NCBI GenBank assembly: GCA_900769175.1
Contig: CAAGFP010000099.1
Location: 1 to 43,436 of the forward strand
Direction: 5' to 3'
DNA from: Lachnospiraceae bacterium
Lineage (GTDB): Bacteria > Bacillota > Clostridia > Lachnospirales > Lachnospiraceae
Length of the DNA stretch: 43,436 nt
This document shows, in pieces, positions 8,029-16,245 of the stretch; positions within the stretch are counted from its first letter, which is position 1; every line of letters starts with the position of its first letter. The notes under the pieces were generated by a model that was given only the letters and a program-made list of their open reading frames with translations, made no database searches and was not told the origin of the DNA. The position numbers and the translations under genes are program-made.

Positions 8029-8409
8029 CTAAAATTTAATGAATACGCCGTCTCCGGCTGCCTTTAATTCGGTTGCGAAACCTACAATCTTTGCAACACC
8101 GCTTGCAGTGGTTGCGGTCACTCTGATACCGTCGGAATCAATCGTAACCTTATTACCAACTTTCAGTGCAGAGCCATCTACCGCAAGAGGTGCTTCATAA
8201 GTTTCGCCGGCCAATACTCTGATTGCCGGAACGGTTGCTTCGCCCTTGCTGTTTGCCATGCAGATATACTCCGGTACAGCAGTTGCGGCTACCTTTGCCG
8301 CAGTTTCGCCCAGAGTAAGGCCCATACCAACTTTGTATTCCGTTTCTGCTGCTGCCGGAAGATATTCAAGAGCCGGCATAGATGCAGTCTGTGATTTATG
8401 CAGTTTCAT
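8029..8409 (-). CDS. Capsid decoration / head-stabilising protein (DUF2190-like)
   Basis: A 126-aa protein, rich in Ala, Val and Gly and almost entirely beta-predicted (LKVGNKVTIDSDGIRV, GVAKIVGFATELKAAG). It lies directly upstream of the capsid gene. Length, composition and position match small head decoration or fibre proteins. Its start overlaps the stop of the preceding 44-aa gene (TAATG). Confidence 0.65.
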   Translation of the reverse strand: MKLHKSQTASMPALEYLPAAAETEYKVGMGLTLGETAAKVAATAVPEYICMANSKGEATVPAIRVLAGETYEAPLAVDGSALKVGNKVTIDSDGIRVTATTASGVAKIVGFATELKAAGDGVFIKF

Positions 8410-8543
8410 TACTTCTTACCTCCTTTGGTTCTGAGGTCATCGCCCGTCTTTTTCACGCCGCCCTTTCCCTTCTTCTGCGGGAATAATGCGTCTACCTTCT
8501 GGCTTCCCTGATTAGTTACCTTACCAGCATATGATTTCTTCAT
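8409..8543 (-). CDS. Small basic protein of the head cluster (44 aa)
   Basis: The frame runs from ATG 8543 (after AGAAAGGTAGGTAAAGT) to TAA 8409 and overlaps the next start. The product begins MKKSYAGKVTNQGSQKVDAL and ends in a Lys/Gly-rich tail (KKGKGGVKKTGDD...TKGGKK). Tight coupling between scaffold and decoration genes supports translation. It may bind DNA or be processed in the head (inference); no family recognised. Confidence 0.65.
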   Translation of the reverse strand: MKKSYAGKVTNQGSQKVDALFPQKKGKGGVKKTGDDLRTKGGKK

Positions 8544-8546
8544 ACT

Positions 8547-9368
8547 TTACCTACCTTTCTTATTTTTGGAGTAAAATTTTCTGATTTCTTCCTTGGACGC
8601 GCCCGGCATCAGCTCCATGCAGAGCTTCATTTCATCCGCCGGTACATCATCAACTCCGCCTTGGTTTGCGGCTCCGTTGAATGTTCTGACATTGCTTTTG
8701 GTATCAACCTTCGGTGCCGGAGTATTCGTTCTGTTGCCGAATATCTCCTTGTATGCCTGGTCGATATGCAGTCCTTTTTCTTTGATTAAGAAATCAAAAT
8801 AATTCTGGTCTGGCCCCAGGTTGCGTAAATCCGCAAGAGACTTAATCTCCGGATTTATGCGCTGAATATTGGAAAGTTCTCTGTTGAACATTTCCTGATT
8901 TCTCTGCTGAATAAGTGCATGCTGCATGTTCTTTGCAGCAACTACCGCCGGATGGTTTTCAATCCTTTGGTTCAGGTCACTTTCCATTCTTTCTCTTTCA
9001 GCTCTTACTTCCTCGACTGTCTGCTGGCTTCTTGCAGCTTCGATTTCGTCTGCTACCTCTTGGGCTGTTCCTTCATAGCCAAACTGTTTCAGAGCATTTA
9101 ACAGGATTGTTACTTCATCCTGTGCTCTTTGCGTCTGTTCGTTGGCCTGTCGGATCTGCTGTTCAGAATTCTTCCGGAACTCTGCAAACATGTGATTCGT
9201 TTCCGTTGATTGCTGAGGGTTTGCGACTTCCTCTCCGGAATCCTCTGGAGCGAGCTCTTCTCCTTCGTCTTCCGGTCCTTCGTCCGTAGCATCAACATCC
9301 GGGTCCACGACTCCCTCTTGTGCTTCGTCTTCAATATCGAATAAAGCATTTAATTCGTCTATTTCCAT
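8547..9368 (-). CDS. Scaffolding protein
   Basis: A 273-aa protein. Acidic N-terminus (DEAQEGVVDPDVDATDEGPE), long central coiled coil (about residues 70-160, EQTQRAQDEVTILL...RAERERMESDLNQ), and a short basic C-terminus (KFYSKNKKGR), the plan of phage scaffolds whose basic tail binds the coat protein. The NPEIKSLADL segment is common in clostridial phage scaffolds. It lies between portal and capsid genes. Confidence 0.8.
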   Translation of the reverse strand: MEIDELNALFDIEDEAQEGVVDPDVDATDEGPEDEGEELAPEDSGEEVANPQQSTETNHMFAEFRKNSEQQIRQANEQTQRAQDEVTILLNALKQFGYEGTAQEVADEIEAARSQQTVEEVRAERERMESDLNQRIENHPAVVAAKNMQHALIQQRNQEMFNRELSNIQRINPEIKSLADLRNLGPDQNYFDFLIKEKGLHIDQAYKEIFGNRTNTPAPKVDTKSNVRTFNGAANQGGVDDVPADEMKLCMELMPGASKEEIRKFYSKNKKGR

Positions 9369-9400
9369 TTTGAAATCCTTTCTGCCTTTGGCGTAAAATA

Positions 9401-9423
9401 GGCGGGGTTTATACTCTTCCGCC
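9401..9423 (-). terminator. Weak hairpin (possible attenuator) before the scaffold gene
   Basis: GGCGG and CCGCC arms enclose 13 bases; minus-strand readout continues TATTTTA. The stem is short and the T-run broken, so partial termination at most. Confidence 0.3.
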
Positions 9424-9437
9424 AGGAGTGATATATG

Positions 9438-9623
9438 TTATAAAGGAGAAACCTCTTTAACATCTGTTTCATCGAAAATATTTGTTTTCCGGATGACTTC
9501 TTTTCCGCAGTAATCACACTTTTCATTGGAGCATGTGAAAATATGCTGCCAATACACCTTGTCATCTTCTTTGACCGGTTCTCCGCGTATTACAAGCATT
9601 TCGCATCCGCATTTACATTTCAT
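9438..9623 (-). CDS. Small zinc-ribbon-like protein (61 aa)
   Basis: Sequence pattern CKCGC near the N-terminus, then C..N..CDYC around residues 31-40, suggests one or two zinc sites. It overlaps the portal stop by 11 bases. Such Cys-rich proteins are common between portal and scaffold genes in clostridial phages. Function unknown. Confidence 0.6.
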   Translation of the reverse strand: MKCKCGCEMLVIRGEPVKEDDKVYWQHIFTCSNEKCDYCGKEVIRKTNIFDETDVKEVSPL

Positions 9624-11577
9624 TTGTCATACCTCCTGTTGGCATACCGCCCATCATTTCCTGCTGCTGTGCTAATTCCTGCATCAGCTGCATTTCTTCC
9701 TGCTGTTCCTGCATTTTATCCACCCTTTCCTGCCAGCGTGCTACATGCCGCTTTGCGTTCGGGTAGTTCATGGACTCTCTGTCCTTCCAGAAATCAAGTA
9801 TTGTCTCCGGGTCTTGTGGGTTGCCGTATAATCCTGCCTGGAAGTCTGCCAGCATCAAATCAAGATTGTACTGCCTTGACTCTGCGTTTGATCCCTGCGA
9901 GTCAGTTGTGATGTAGAAGTTGTCGTTGTAGTACCAGTTGCCATACTCGTCCTGTTCCAGAAACTCATATCGATTAAACGTGGTTGCCTCGTCGTCTCCG
10001 GTGTTGCCCTTATACGGATACTCCCGTGGCTCGTCCATATATGCCAGTGCAAATTCAAACATCGCCTGATAAATGGACTGATAAAAGGCATTTTTCATTA
10101 CGATTTTCGATGCCTGCCGTGCCTGTGCTCTGGATATCTGCGCTTCTTTTGCCCTTCCGGACATCGCCGTTGTATCCTGCTTGCCCTGTGAGCTGTCGTT
10201 GATACCCAGCAGCGATTTTGCCCACAAATACAGTTGGTTTATCAGGTTGATTTCCTGCCCTACATCAAACCGTAGGTCAAAGCTCTTGATTGCTGACAGT
10301 TCGTCCACGCTGTCCAGCTCTAAAATCATGAGGTCGTTTTCAAAATTGAATGAGGATCTCTTCAGCTTCGACAGTATCTGCGAATTGTTATGTGCTTTCT
10401 TGATTAGCCTGGTTGCAAGCTTATTTGCCTGGTCCTGCGCGTCGAAAATCATCTCTGCATCCGAATCTCCGAATACTTCTTCCAGCGCGGAAACGTTCTT
10501 CCTGATTGCCACAGGATATGTTTTTGGCACATAGTACGGAATTTTCGTCGGTTCTTCGTATGTAGTATCAACCATCTGCATCTGCTGCCGTTCTCCGATT
10601 GGATTCATCATTTCATCGAAAATCTGCTCATATACCGGAATCTGTTCGCCTGTCAGCGGGTCGATATCGTATACCGGCTCTTCCACCTGCATGTACTTGT
10701 AATTGCCGTATTCATCCTTTGCGATTGACATCGCCGGTACAATGACATTTCCGTCATCATCCAGTACATCTTCGGTAAGTTCCTCATAGTCCAGTTTACG
10801 CTGTTCCCACTTCGTCGAGCCGCAGGAACATTTCTTTTCACCGATTGGCCTTGACAGTCCGCAGACTGAGCATACTTCCTTCGCTCTCTGCTGGTAGTTT
10901 TCATCGTCAATGAGTACGACGTTACCAACCCAGCTAAAGGCACCGATGCCGCCGTTTTTATTCTTGTATAAAGCCCATTTCTGCGTAACGCAATCATCCG
11001 GATCATCGTCAGTTCTTTCCGGGTCAACTGTTTCATCGTCGATATCGACTCCATAAATTTTCTTTATATTCTCTTTCGTGTCGTCGAAATCAAGAAAGAA
11101 ATAATCCATCCGGTCAAGCTCGTATACACCGTCCTGCGGGATAAATCTTGTCGGTGAAATCAGTCTTACATCGATATCTCCTACCGTGGAATGCGTCTTG
11201 ATGCGGTTGTTCCACTCCACCAGAGCTACATCGCCGCCCATGATTTTAGTGGTACGTTCGTCCAGGTCGTTCATCACGTCAAAATTGATTCTCTTGACCT
11301 CACTTACAAGCATTGCTTCAATCTTCCGTGCAAGTGCTTCGTTTTTCTCGCTCTTAATCCGTGGTTCTACCTTCGGATACGGAATAGAAGAATCAATGGC
11401 AGACTCAATCAGCTCTTTTGTGAAGTTGTAAATAACCTTTACTTCCTTGCCTTTGTCCGGCATCAGAGTCCCGTCGTACTGTGCCTGATTCTTTTTCATC
11501 TGCACAACGTTATCTTCAAACTCGTTTTTGGCTCTGTCGTATCGGTCCTGCCAGATTAACAGGTTGTTATTTTTCAT
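9613..11577 (-). CDS. Portal protein
   Basis: A 654-aa portal: N-terminal LIWQDRYDRAKNEFEDNV, KVIYNFTKELIESAIDSSIP, a wing/stem region, the long helical clip and crown region (AMSGRAKEAQISRAQARQA), and a Gln/Met-rich barrel-like C-terminus (EQQEEMQLMQELAQQQEMMG). It would form the dodecameric ring for DNA packaging. An unusual insert near residues 234-252 has paired cysteines (CSVCG ... CSCGS), a probable zinc ribbon. It lies 9 bases downstream of the large terminase. Confidence 0.9.
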   Translation of the reverse strand: MKNNNLLIWQDRYDRAKNEFEDNVVQMKKNQAQYDGTLMPDKGKEVKVIYNFTKELIESAIDSSIPYPKVEPRIKSEKNEALARKIEAMLVSEVKRINFDVMNDLDERTTKIMGGDVALVEWNNRIKTHSTVGDIDVRLISPTRFIPQDGVYELDRMDYFFLDFDDTKENIKKIYGVDIDDETVDPERTDDDPDDCVTQKWALYKNKNGGIGAFSWVGNVVLIDDENYQQRAKEVCSVCGLSRPIGEKKCSCGSTKWEQRKLDYEELTEDVLDDDGNVIVPAMSIAKDEYGNYKYMQVEEPVYDIDPLTGEQIPVYEQIFDEMMNPIGERQQMQMVDTTYEEPTKIPYYVPKTYPVAIRKNVSALEEVFGDSDAEMIFDAQDQANKLATRLIKKAHNNSQILSKLKRSSFNFENDLMILELDSVDELSAIKSFDLRFDVGQEINLINQLYLWAKSLLGINDSSQGKQDTTAMSGRAKEAQISRAQARQASKIVMKNAFYQSIYQAMFEFALAYMDEPREYPYKGNTGDDEATTFNRYEFLEQDEYGNWYYNDNFYITTDSQGSNAESRQYNLDLMLADFQAGLYGNPQDPETILDFWKDRESMNYPNAKRHVARWQERVDKMQEQQEEMQLMQELAQQQEMMGGMPTGGMTNEM

Positions 11578-11586
11578 GTTTTCCTC

Positions 11587-13425
11587 CTATATTGGCTCTC
11601 CCCACAGCTCAATCATTTGCTTTCTTTCCTCCGGTGTTGCTGACCTGTAGTCTTCCATCATATCTGCGGTGTATTTCGTCCGCTTGACTTCTTTTTCAAT
11701 TCTGGTCCGTGACTGCTGCTCCCGAATCTGCTCTGCGATCATATCGGAGAATAGCATGTCATCGTGTTTTCCTTCCATTGCATCCGGTCTGCCTTTATCG
11801 TTGTATATAAAGGTCATCGCTTCTTCCAGCGTTGGAATATCGTTTATCAGGTCGATGTTGTTTTCAATCAGCTCTGCATACTTATCAATTATCAGCGGTC
11901 TTGTATTTCCATCGGTTTTGAATCCGAACCGTGGTTCCAGCTTCTTCGTATATTCATCGAATTTCCGTCTTACATACTGCCGCGGGTAATGCAGCCGTGT
12001 AAGTTCCTCGATTGGGCCTTGATTGAAGTTGATTTCAATGCCGATAAGCGCAGTATTGAAATACACACCCATGCAATATACCTGATGCGTATACGGTTTT
12101 GAGATGCTCAAATTGTGATGGAACGTTGCCACGCGTCTTCCGGTGTTATTGTCCAGGCAAGTTGCTGCGAAATAGTCTTTTCCTTCGCCCTTGGTATCAC
12201 CGCCGATAACATATGGCCTATCCTCTATCGGTTCAGCGTACAGCCGAATCCACGGTTTTTCGTGCGATTCTACGAAATGAATTGAGCTGTTGATGATTCT
12301 GTCTTCCGTCTCTGGATTCTCCCATTCAAAAGCAAAATAGCCCTCTTTATAGGGCTTCTCTCTGTACTTATTCCGGAGACTGTCTATCCTGCTTATGATT
12401 TTCTCAACGTTGAAAACCGGATTACCACTCATTAGAAAGGCTTCTTCCGGGGTGCATGGATACTCCTGTTTGATAGTGTCCTTGTTTATCATGCCTTGGT
12501 ATTTGTTGTAGTACCAGTACATCTGATTCAGTGTTAGTCCTTTTGACTGTAGCCACCTGAGGCGGTCAGAAATCCATCCAGAGCCGTTTTTAATCAGGTC
12601 CTTGAACTCTGCCTCTTTTGCATCGCTCTCAAAGCTATCGGCGTATTCTGAGGTCTTCCACCACTCGTAAAAGCAGTTAATATACGTACCAGAATCCCAC
12701 ATCTCCTTGAAATCGTTGAAACCATTTGCTGTGGTCTCATAGATGATGATGCAGTCCTTTGTAAACGCTGGCTGCATTGCCGCCTGCACGTTTTCCATTG
12801 GAACCTGCCAGAACGCCGCCTCAGATCCATGGAAGAAGTTAATCGTTCGTGAACGTCCTACATTCTTTGTCGCTGTTGCTACCGCCCAGGAAGAACCGAT
12901 AACAGAAAACTGTAATTCTTTCCGGTTGTTAAACTTCTCCGTCGGTTTCAGGACATCCGGCAGCTGACTGTGTGGGAATTTCGCTTTATTCTCAAATATC
13001 GTCTGAGCGTTCGATTCTGCGTCCGCCAGTGTGTATCCTTCAAAGTGTTTATGTGTGATGGTTGCTGCCAGCTGATATGCTGTAATAAAGCTTGTAAAGC
13101 CCTGCTGCCGGCCTTTCAGTATTAAAAAGGCAAGCCTGTTTCGCTTGCCTTCTCTGTATTCATCTACAGCCTTATTCAATTGGTCTGCAAAATCTCTCTG
13201 CACATCGTTCAAAAAGAACGGTACGACCTTTTTATTCTTGTCTACAATGACAAATTCGAGCTCTATCAGCTTCTCCGGCCTGTTTGCTATCTCGTCCAGT
13301 AGTTCCGGATCTTTTATAATCTGGTCTGCGGCTGCCTTCCTGTATTGCAGGTCCCGCTCTATGTCGAATGACTCTTCCCAGAGCTCTTTTCTTCTTTGTA
13401 TGAGAAAGTCTACCGTGTAACTCAT
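11587..13425 (-). CDS. terL: Terminase large subunit
   Basis: A 612-aa packaging motor ATPase/nuclease. An adenine-recognition glutamine lies in LNDVQ (residues 72-76). The Walker A is non-canonical, KGRQQGFT (104-111). The Walker B-like strand is IIIYETTANG. The RNase H-like nuclease half begins with VIGGDTKGEGKDYFAA and later carries acidic residues (DAMEGKHDDMLFSD). It overlaps the small terminase by 4 bases (ATGA). The length is near the upper end for the family. Confidence 0.92.
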   Translation of the reverse strand: MSYTVDFLIQRRKELWEESFDIERDLQYRKAAADQIIKDPELLDEIANRPEKLIELEFVIVDKNKKVVPFFLNDVQRDFADQLNKAVDEYREGKRNRLAFLILKGRQQGFTSFITAYQLAATITHKHFEGYTLADAESNAQTIFENKAKFPHSQLPDVLKPTEKFNNRKELQFSVIGSSWAVATATKNVGRSRTINFFHGSEAAFWQVPMENVQAAMQPAFTKDCIIIYETTANGFNDFKEMWDSGTYINCFYEWWKTSEYADSFESDAKEAEFKDLIKNGSGWISDRLRWLQSKGLTLNQMYWYYNKYQGMINKDTIKQEYPCTPEEAFLMSGNPVFNVEKIISRIDSLRNKYREKPYKEGYFAFEWENPETEDRIINSSIHFVESHEKPWIRLYAEPIEDRPYVIGGDTKGEGKDYFAATCLDNNTGRRVATFHHNLSISKPYTHQVYCMGVYFNTALIGIEINFNQGPIEELTRLHYPRQYVRRKFDEYTKKLEPRFGFKTDGNTRPLIIDKYAELIENNIDLINDIPTLEEAMTFIYNDKGRPDAMEGKHDDMLFSDMIAEQIREQQSRTRIEKEVKRTKYTADMMEDYRSATPEERKQMIELWGEPI

Positions 13426-13964
13426 TTCAGAAAGTCCTCAATGTTCACCGGCGACAGCTTTACTTCCTGTTTATCGTTCCACATTCCCAGATGACGCCCC
13501 AGCAGCTCCAGAGCCTTTGTTTTGTCGTTTAACTTCAGCTCTATTCCGCCTCTTCCATGCTTTATACCGGCAATGGCCTTCTTCTGCTCCGGTTTCAGCT
13601 TGTCTGTTTCCGTTATCTGAATATCCGGCAGCATTATTTCTTTTCCGGAGTTGTCCAGTATTTTCTCGCCATCAGAATCAACCAAAGGCTTTTCCACTAC
13701 CTGCACATAGTCGGTAGCATCCGCAAACGCAATGGCAGCCAGTTCTCTTAGCACTCTGTCTTGCGTGATTCCGGTTCTTTCGGAGCGTTCGGCCTGCTTT
13801 TTCTGGATATAATTTTGCACTGTAGTTTTCTGTAGCAACTGATATCCGATTTCGCTTGCCCTGCTTGCAGAATATCCCGCCCGGATCGCTGCTTGTGTTG
13901 CATTCAAGTCAATCAGGTACTCTTCGCAGAACCGTTTTTGTTTTTCAGTTAATTTCCTTTCCAT
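13422..13964 (-). CDS. terS: Terminase small subunit
   Basis: A 180-aa protein with the Terminase_2 signature: LTEKQKRFCEEYLIDLNATQ, then AAIRAGYSASRASEIGYQLL forming the DNA-binding helix-turn-helix. The central oligomerisation helices contain AIAFADATDYVQV. The C-terminus (ALELLGRHLGMWNDK) is the usual link to the large subunit. It recognises pac or cos DNA. Confidence 0.9.
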   Translation of the reverse strand: MERKLTEKQKRFCEEYLIDLNATQAAIRAGYSASRASEIGYQLLQKTTVQNYIQKKQAERSERTGITQDRVLRELAAIAFADATDYVQVVEKPLVDSDGEKILDNSGKEIMLPDIQITETDKLKPEQKKAIAGIKHGRGGIELKLNDKTKALELLGRHLGMWNDKQEVKLSPVNIEDFLK

Positions 13965-13994
13965 TCTGCGTCACCTGCCTTTCGTTGCATAATA

Positions 13995-14018
13995 AAAGGC
14001 AGCTACTCTGCCGCCTTT
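13995..14018 (-). terminator. Imperfect hairpin above the small terminase gene
   Basis: The minus strand reads AAAGGCGGCAGAGTAGCTG and then CCTTTTATT. The arms AAAGG/CCTTT and CAG/CTG pair around a small loop with one bulge, followed by a short T-run. It overlaps the stop of the 28-aa ORF. Possibly a weak terminator. Confidence 0.35.
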
Positions 14019-14089
14019 ACTTCCATGTCCATTCTTCTCCACTTCGCCCGGTTGTTCGTGCAATCTATGTTCTGGTACATCCACTTCAT
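14003..14089 (-). CDS. Small phage protein before terS (28 aa)
   Basis: The frame from ATG 14089 encodes MKWMYQNIDCTNNRAKWRRM and eight more residues. The WMYQ-IDCTNNR-KWRRMD pattern looks like a tiny conserved protein seen near terminases in clostridial phages (recognised by eye). A non-ATG start further upstream is possible because the frame stays open and the ribosome site for 14089 is poor. Function unknown. Confidence 0.45.
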   Translation of the reverse strand: MKWMYQNIDCTNNRAKWRRMDMEVKAAE

Positions 14090-14134
14090 TACATTTAAGT
14101 AATACTTCAGCTTCTATTTCATGTTTCTACCTCA

Positions 14135-14296
14135 TCATTTCCCATAACGGTCTTGCTTGAATAACTCTTTGTACTGCTCGTACTGGTTGTATGTTACCTC
14201 GCCCGGTTCGCAATTCCGCTTGCACATCTTGCAGGACCGAAGGCACATGCACCTGATTTTCTCTTTTACCACGTAAATATATACTTTCAGCTTCAT
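14135..14296 (-). CDS. Small Cys-rich protein (53 aa)
   Basis: Begins MKLKVYIYVVKEKIRCMCLR; cysteines (CMCLRSCKMCKRNC) suggest metal binding. ATG 14296 is preceded by GGAGTAAAACG. It is the first gene after the terminator at 14316-14340, hence the first gene of the late region if that terminator is read through. No family recognised. Confidence 0.55.
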   Translation of the reverse strand: MKLKVYIYVVKEKIRCMCLRSCKMCKRNCEPGEVTYNQYEQYKELFKQDRYGK

Positions 14297-14309
14297 CGTT
14301 TTACTCCAT

Positions 14310-14413
14310 AAAAAGACCACGGGCCCGAAGGCTCCGTGGTACGTTCCGTATTAGATGGAAAAAGAACAGGAAAGAAAAAGGATTTTACATCTAAACCTTT
14401 GTGGTTTTTCACA
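14310..14413 (-). ncRNA. Candidate short leader RNA between late promoter and terminator
   Basis: A probable start near 14413 (below the -10 at 14420-14425) and a terminator ending near 14310 would give an RNA of about 100 bases. Within it TTAGATG pairs with CATCTAA to close an upstream stem, followed by the terminator hairpin. No credible reading frame is present. It could be a stable small RNA or a leader controlled by antitermination. Inferred, not seen directly. Confidence 0.4.
14316..14340 (-). terminator. Terminator at the early/late boundary
   Basis: The arms ACCACGG (14316-14322) and CCGTGGT (14334-14340) are perfect; on the minus strand the hairpin is followed by CTTTTTAT. It separates the early operon and late promoter from the packaging genes. 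Confidence 0.8.
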
Positions 14414-14447
14414 GTATATATTATATCAGCTTTCGGTGTGTGAAAGT
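14412..14447 (-). promoter_or_regulatory. Probable late promoter with activator-like inverted repeat
   Basis: The minus strand has an extended -10 (TGATATAAT, -10 at 14420-14425). At the -35 position there is no consensus hexamer but a 17-base inverted repeat, CTTTC-N7-GAAAG (14430-14446), consistent with activator dependence. The sigma-like regulator at 19427-19828 is the natural candidate (inference). Confidence 0.5.
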
Positions 14448-14477
14448 GTGCGGACTTTTATTTTTTTTCGCATTTTT

Positions 14478-14654
14478 TTATTTGAATACCGGTCCTTTAC
14501 CGTATTTATAGCCGAAGTGCTGCCGATCACCGCTGGATAATGTCTCAATGCATGCCAGGCATGTCTTGCAATTCTCATCGCACGGCAGATAACCCTTCTT
14601 TTCTGCCATTGGTTTATCACATTCCCGTTTGATTACTTTTTCTACTGCTGCCAT
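14478..14654 (-). CDS. Small Cys-cluster protein (58 aa)
   Basis: The frame from ATG 14654 (after GTGAGGAGAAGAA, a strong ribosome site) to TAA 14478 reads MAAVEKVIKRECDKPMAEKK and contains CDENCKTCLAC, four closely spaced cysteines typical of a zinc or iron-sulphur knuckle. It overlaps the upstream 103-aa gene by 38 bases. Role unknown. Confidence 0.6.
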   Translation of the reverse strand: MAAVEKVIKRECDKPMAEKKGYLPCDENCKTCLACIETLSSGDRQHFGYKYGKGPVFK

Positions 14655-14928
14655 TTCTTCTCCTCACTTTCCTTTGTCTTACGCTGTTTAACCTAACGTC
14701 TGTAATATAATCGCTTTGCCCGGTAATAATTGCATCCCGTATGCAGTTTCCCACCTCTGCCGGGCTCATCCCGGTGATATCGCCTATACGGTACACCAGA
14801 CCGTCAAATTCAAACTGCACATAGGTTTTTCCATATCTTACATCTAAAACATCCATTGCAGGTGCTATCGCCGTGAAAAAGTCAATTATAGCCTTGATTT
14901 TTATATCGTCTGTTTCTAATACTGTCAT
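14617..14928 (-). CDS. Hypothetical early protein (103 aa)
   Basis: An alpha/beta protein beginning MTVLETDDIKIKAIIDFFTA, with GMSPAEVGNCIRDAI resembling a helical module and a basic C-terminus (RQRKVRRRNGSSRKSNQTG) that may contact nucleic acid. The C-terminal extension overlaps the next gene. Unrecognised; assigned as a gene because of operon position and ribosome site (GGAGATAGC). Confidence 0.6.
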   Translation of the reverse strand: MTVLETDDIKIKAIIDFFTAIAPAMDVLDVRYGKTYVQFEFDGLVYRIGDITGMSPAEVGNCIRDAIITGQSDYITDVRLNSVRQRKVRRRNGSSRKSNQTGM

Positions 14929-14942
14929 GCTATCTCCTTTAT

Positions 14943-15932
14943 CTAAATTGCAAATCTTAGCTGTCCGCAGCTTTCTGTCTCTCCCAGAATTATCTTTCGG
15001 AATATGCTTTCGAAAATCGGAACCGCAATACTGTTTCCGGCTTGTTTATAAAGTGCAGGGCTTTTCTTTCCAGGCATTCTTGGGTTTGCCTTTAACGCCC
15101 TGTAGAAATCTTCGTCAGAATATCCTTGTAATCTCCAACATTCTAACTCTGTAAGCAATCTCCACTCGCCGTTTTTTCTTTGTATGATACCGCTGTTCGG
15201 GCATCTGTCTTGTGACGTTGTTATCGTCATTGCATAGTTTTTAATTACAGATAGCATGTCTATAGGTGCATTATCATAATTATGTGGGAATATCCTTTTC
15301 TTCATGCTTGGAGACTTTATTGTATAATAGTCTGGAACCTCATCATCCGGCTGAATAAATTCCCATACATTCCTCATTGGACTTCTGATTAGATCATCAA
15401 AGTAAAACGGTTCTCCATCCAGTACAGAAATTGTGAATACCCTTTCTCTTGCCTGTGGAAGTCCAAAATCTCTTGCATCTAAAATCTCATAACTATTTGA
15501 ATATCCCATTTTAGCCATTTCAGATTGATACCTGTTGAAGTTTGCAATCATGCGCTTTGACAGTACATTTTTTACGTTTTCCCAGATAACATATTTCGGT
15601 TTCCATTCTCCCATTTGCTGAATGATATGTATTGTTTCCCACATAAGGCTTGACCGTGTTTCGCTTCCTTTGTCTGCACCTTTGCGTTGTCCGGCAATGC
15701 TGAAATCCTGGCACGGACTGCCATGTATCAGAATATCCGGTTTTAGATTCCATCCAACTACTGACTGCGTTTTATATTTTAGTTCATCAGCGAACATTGC
15801 ATTATAGCTTCTCACTGCTGCTTCGTCGATTTCAACGTAGTCGATTGCTTTTACCGGAATACCTATATTCCTAAGTGCAATCCTCGGTGAACCGATTCCA
15901 CCGAATAGTTCAAGTATATGTACATCTTTCAT
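14943..15932 (-). CDS. DNA (cytosine-5-)-methyltransferase
   Basis: A 329-aa C5 methylase. Motif I LELFGGIGSPRIAL (residues 7-20, SAM binding); motif IV GSPCQDF with catalytic Cys74; motif VI WENVKNVLS; motif VIII QARERVF; target-recognition region about 185-265; motifs IX-X LTELECWRLQGY and QAGNSIAVPIF. All core motifs are present, so it should be active. No partner restriction enzyme lies nearby, so it probably protects phage DNA against host restriction. It is preceded by a 310-base structured non-coding stretch. Confidence 0.92.
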   Translation of the reverse strand: MKDVHILELFGGIGSPRIALRNIGIPVKAIDYVEIDEAAVRSYNAMFADELKYKTQSVVGWNLKPDILIHGSPCQDFSIAGQRKGADKGSETRSSLMWETIHIIQQMGEWKPKYVIWENVKNVLSKRMIANFNRYQSEMAKMGYSNSYEILDARDFGLPQARERVFTISVLDGEPFYFDDLIRSPMRNVWEFIQPDDEVPDYYTIKSPSMKKRIFPHNYDNAPIDMLSVIKNYAMTITTSQDRCPNSGIIQRKNGEWRLLTELECWRLQGYSDEDFYRALKANPRMPGKKSPALYKQAGNSIAVPIFESIFRKIILGETESCGQLRFAI

Positions 15933-15939
15933 TTGTTCG

Positions 15940-16240
15940 CTCCTTAAAATATGCGGCTTTCGGGTCTTCGCAGGCTCTGCGGGCTGCTCTCCTACTCGCC
16001 GCTTATTTTGTTTGCCGTGGGTGTAATACTACACAATTTTTTTATTTCTATGATTTCAGGGGGTCATCGCAGAATGACGCTTTCGCACGCTGACTTCCGC
16101 TCGCCTCTCCACGGCATTCCAGGTCATCGCAGAGGTAATTGCCCTAACCTCCGCTCGCTGCTTTTATTTAATTCTGCCAGATTTATAAAAGTAACCGTGT
16201 GAAAGAAAGGGTTTTCCTTTCGTGTTATTTCTGGCAGAGT
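15940..16240 (-). ncRNA. Candidate structured RNA with tandem hairpin repeats
   Basis: No gene fits here. On the minus strand the stretch opens with a long-range stem (TCTGCCAGA at 16230-16238 pairing with 16173-16181) that encloses a smaller GAAAG/CTTTC hairpin. Two copies follow of a hairpin bounded by GCGAGCGG (at 16151-16158 and 16097-16104) and TCTGCGATGACC (16122-16133 and 16062-16073). Copy 1 pairs GCGGAGGT with ACCTCTGC. Copy 2 pairs GCGGAA with TTCTGC, so the paired bases change together. A perfect GTGTA-GTAT-TACAC hairpin (16021-16034) and a third related GC-rich hairpin (CCTGCGAAGACC) end just before the methylase. This could be a cis-regulatory leader or an independent phage RNA. 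Confidence 0.5.
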
Positions 16241-16245
16241 TAAAT

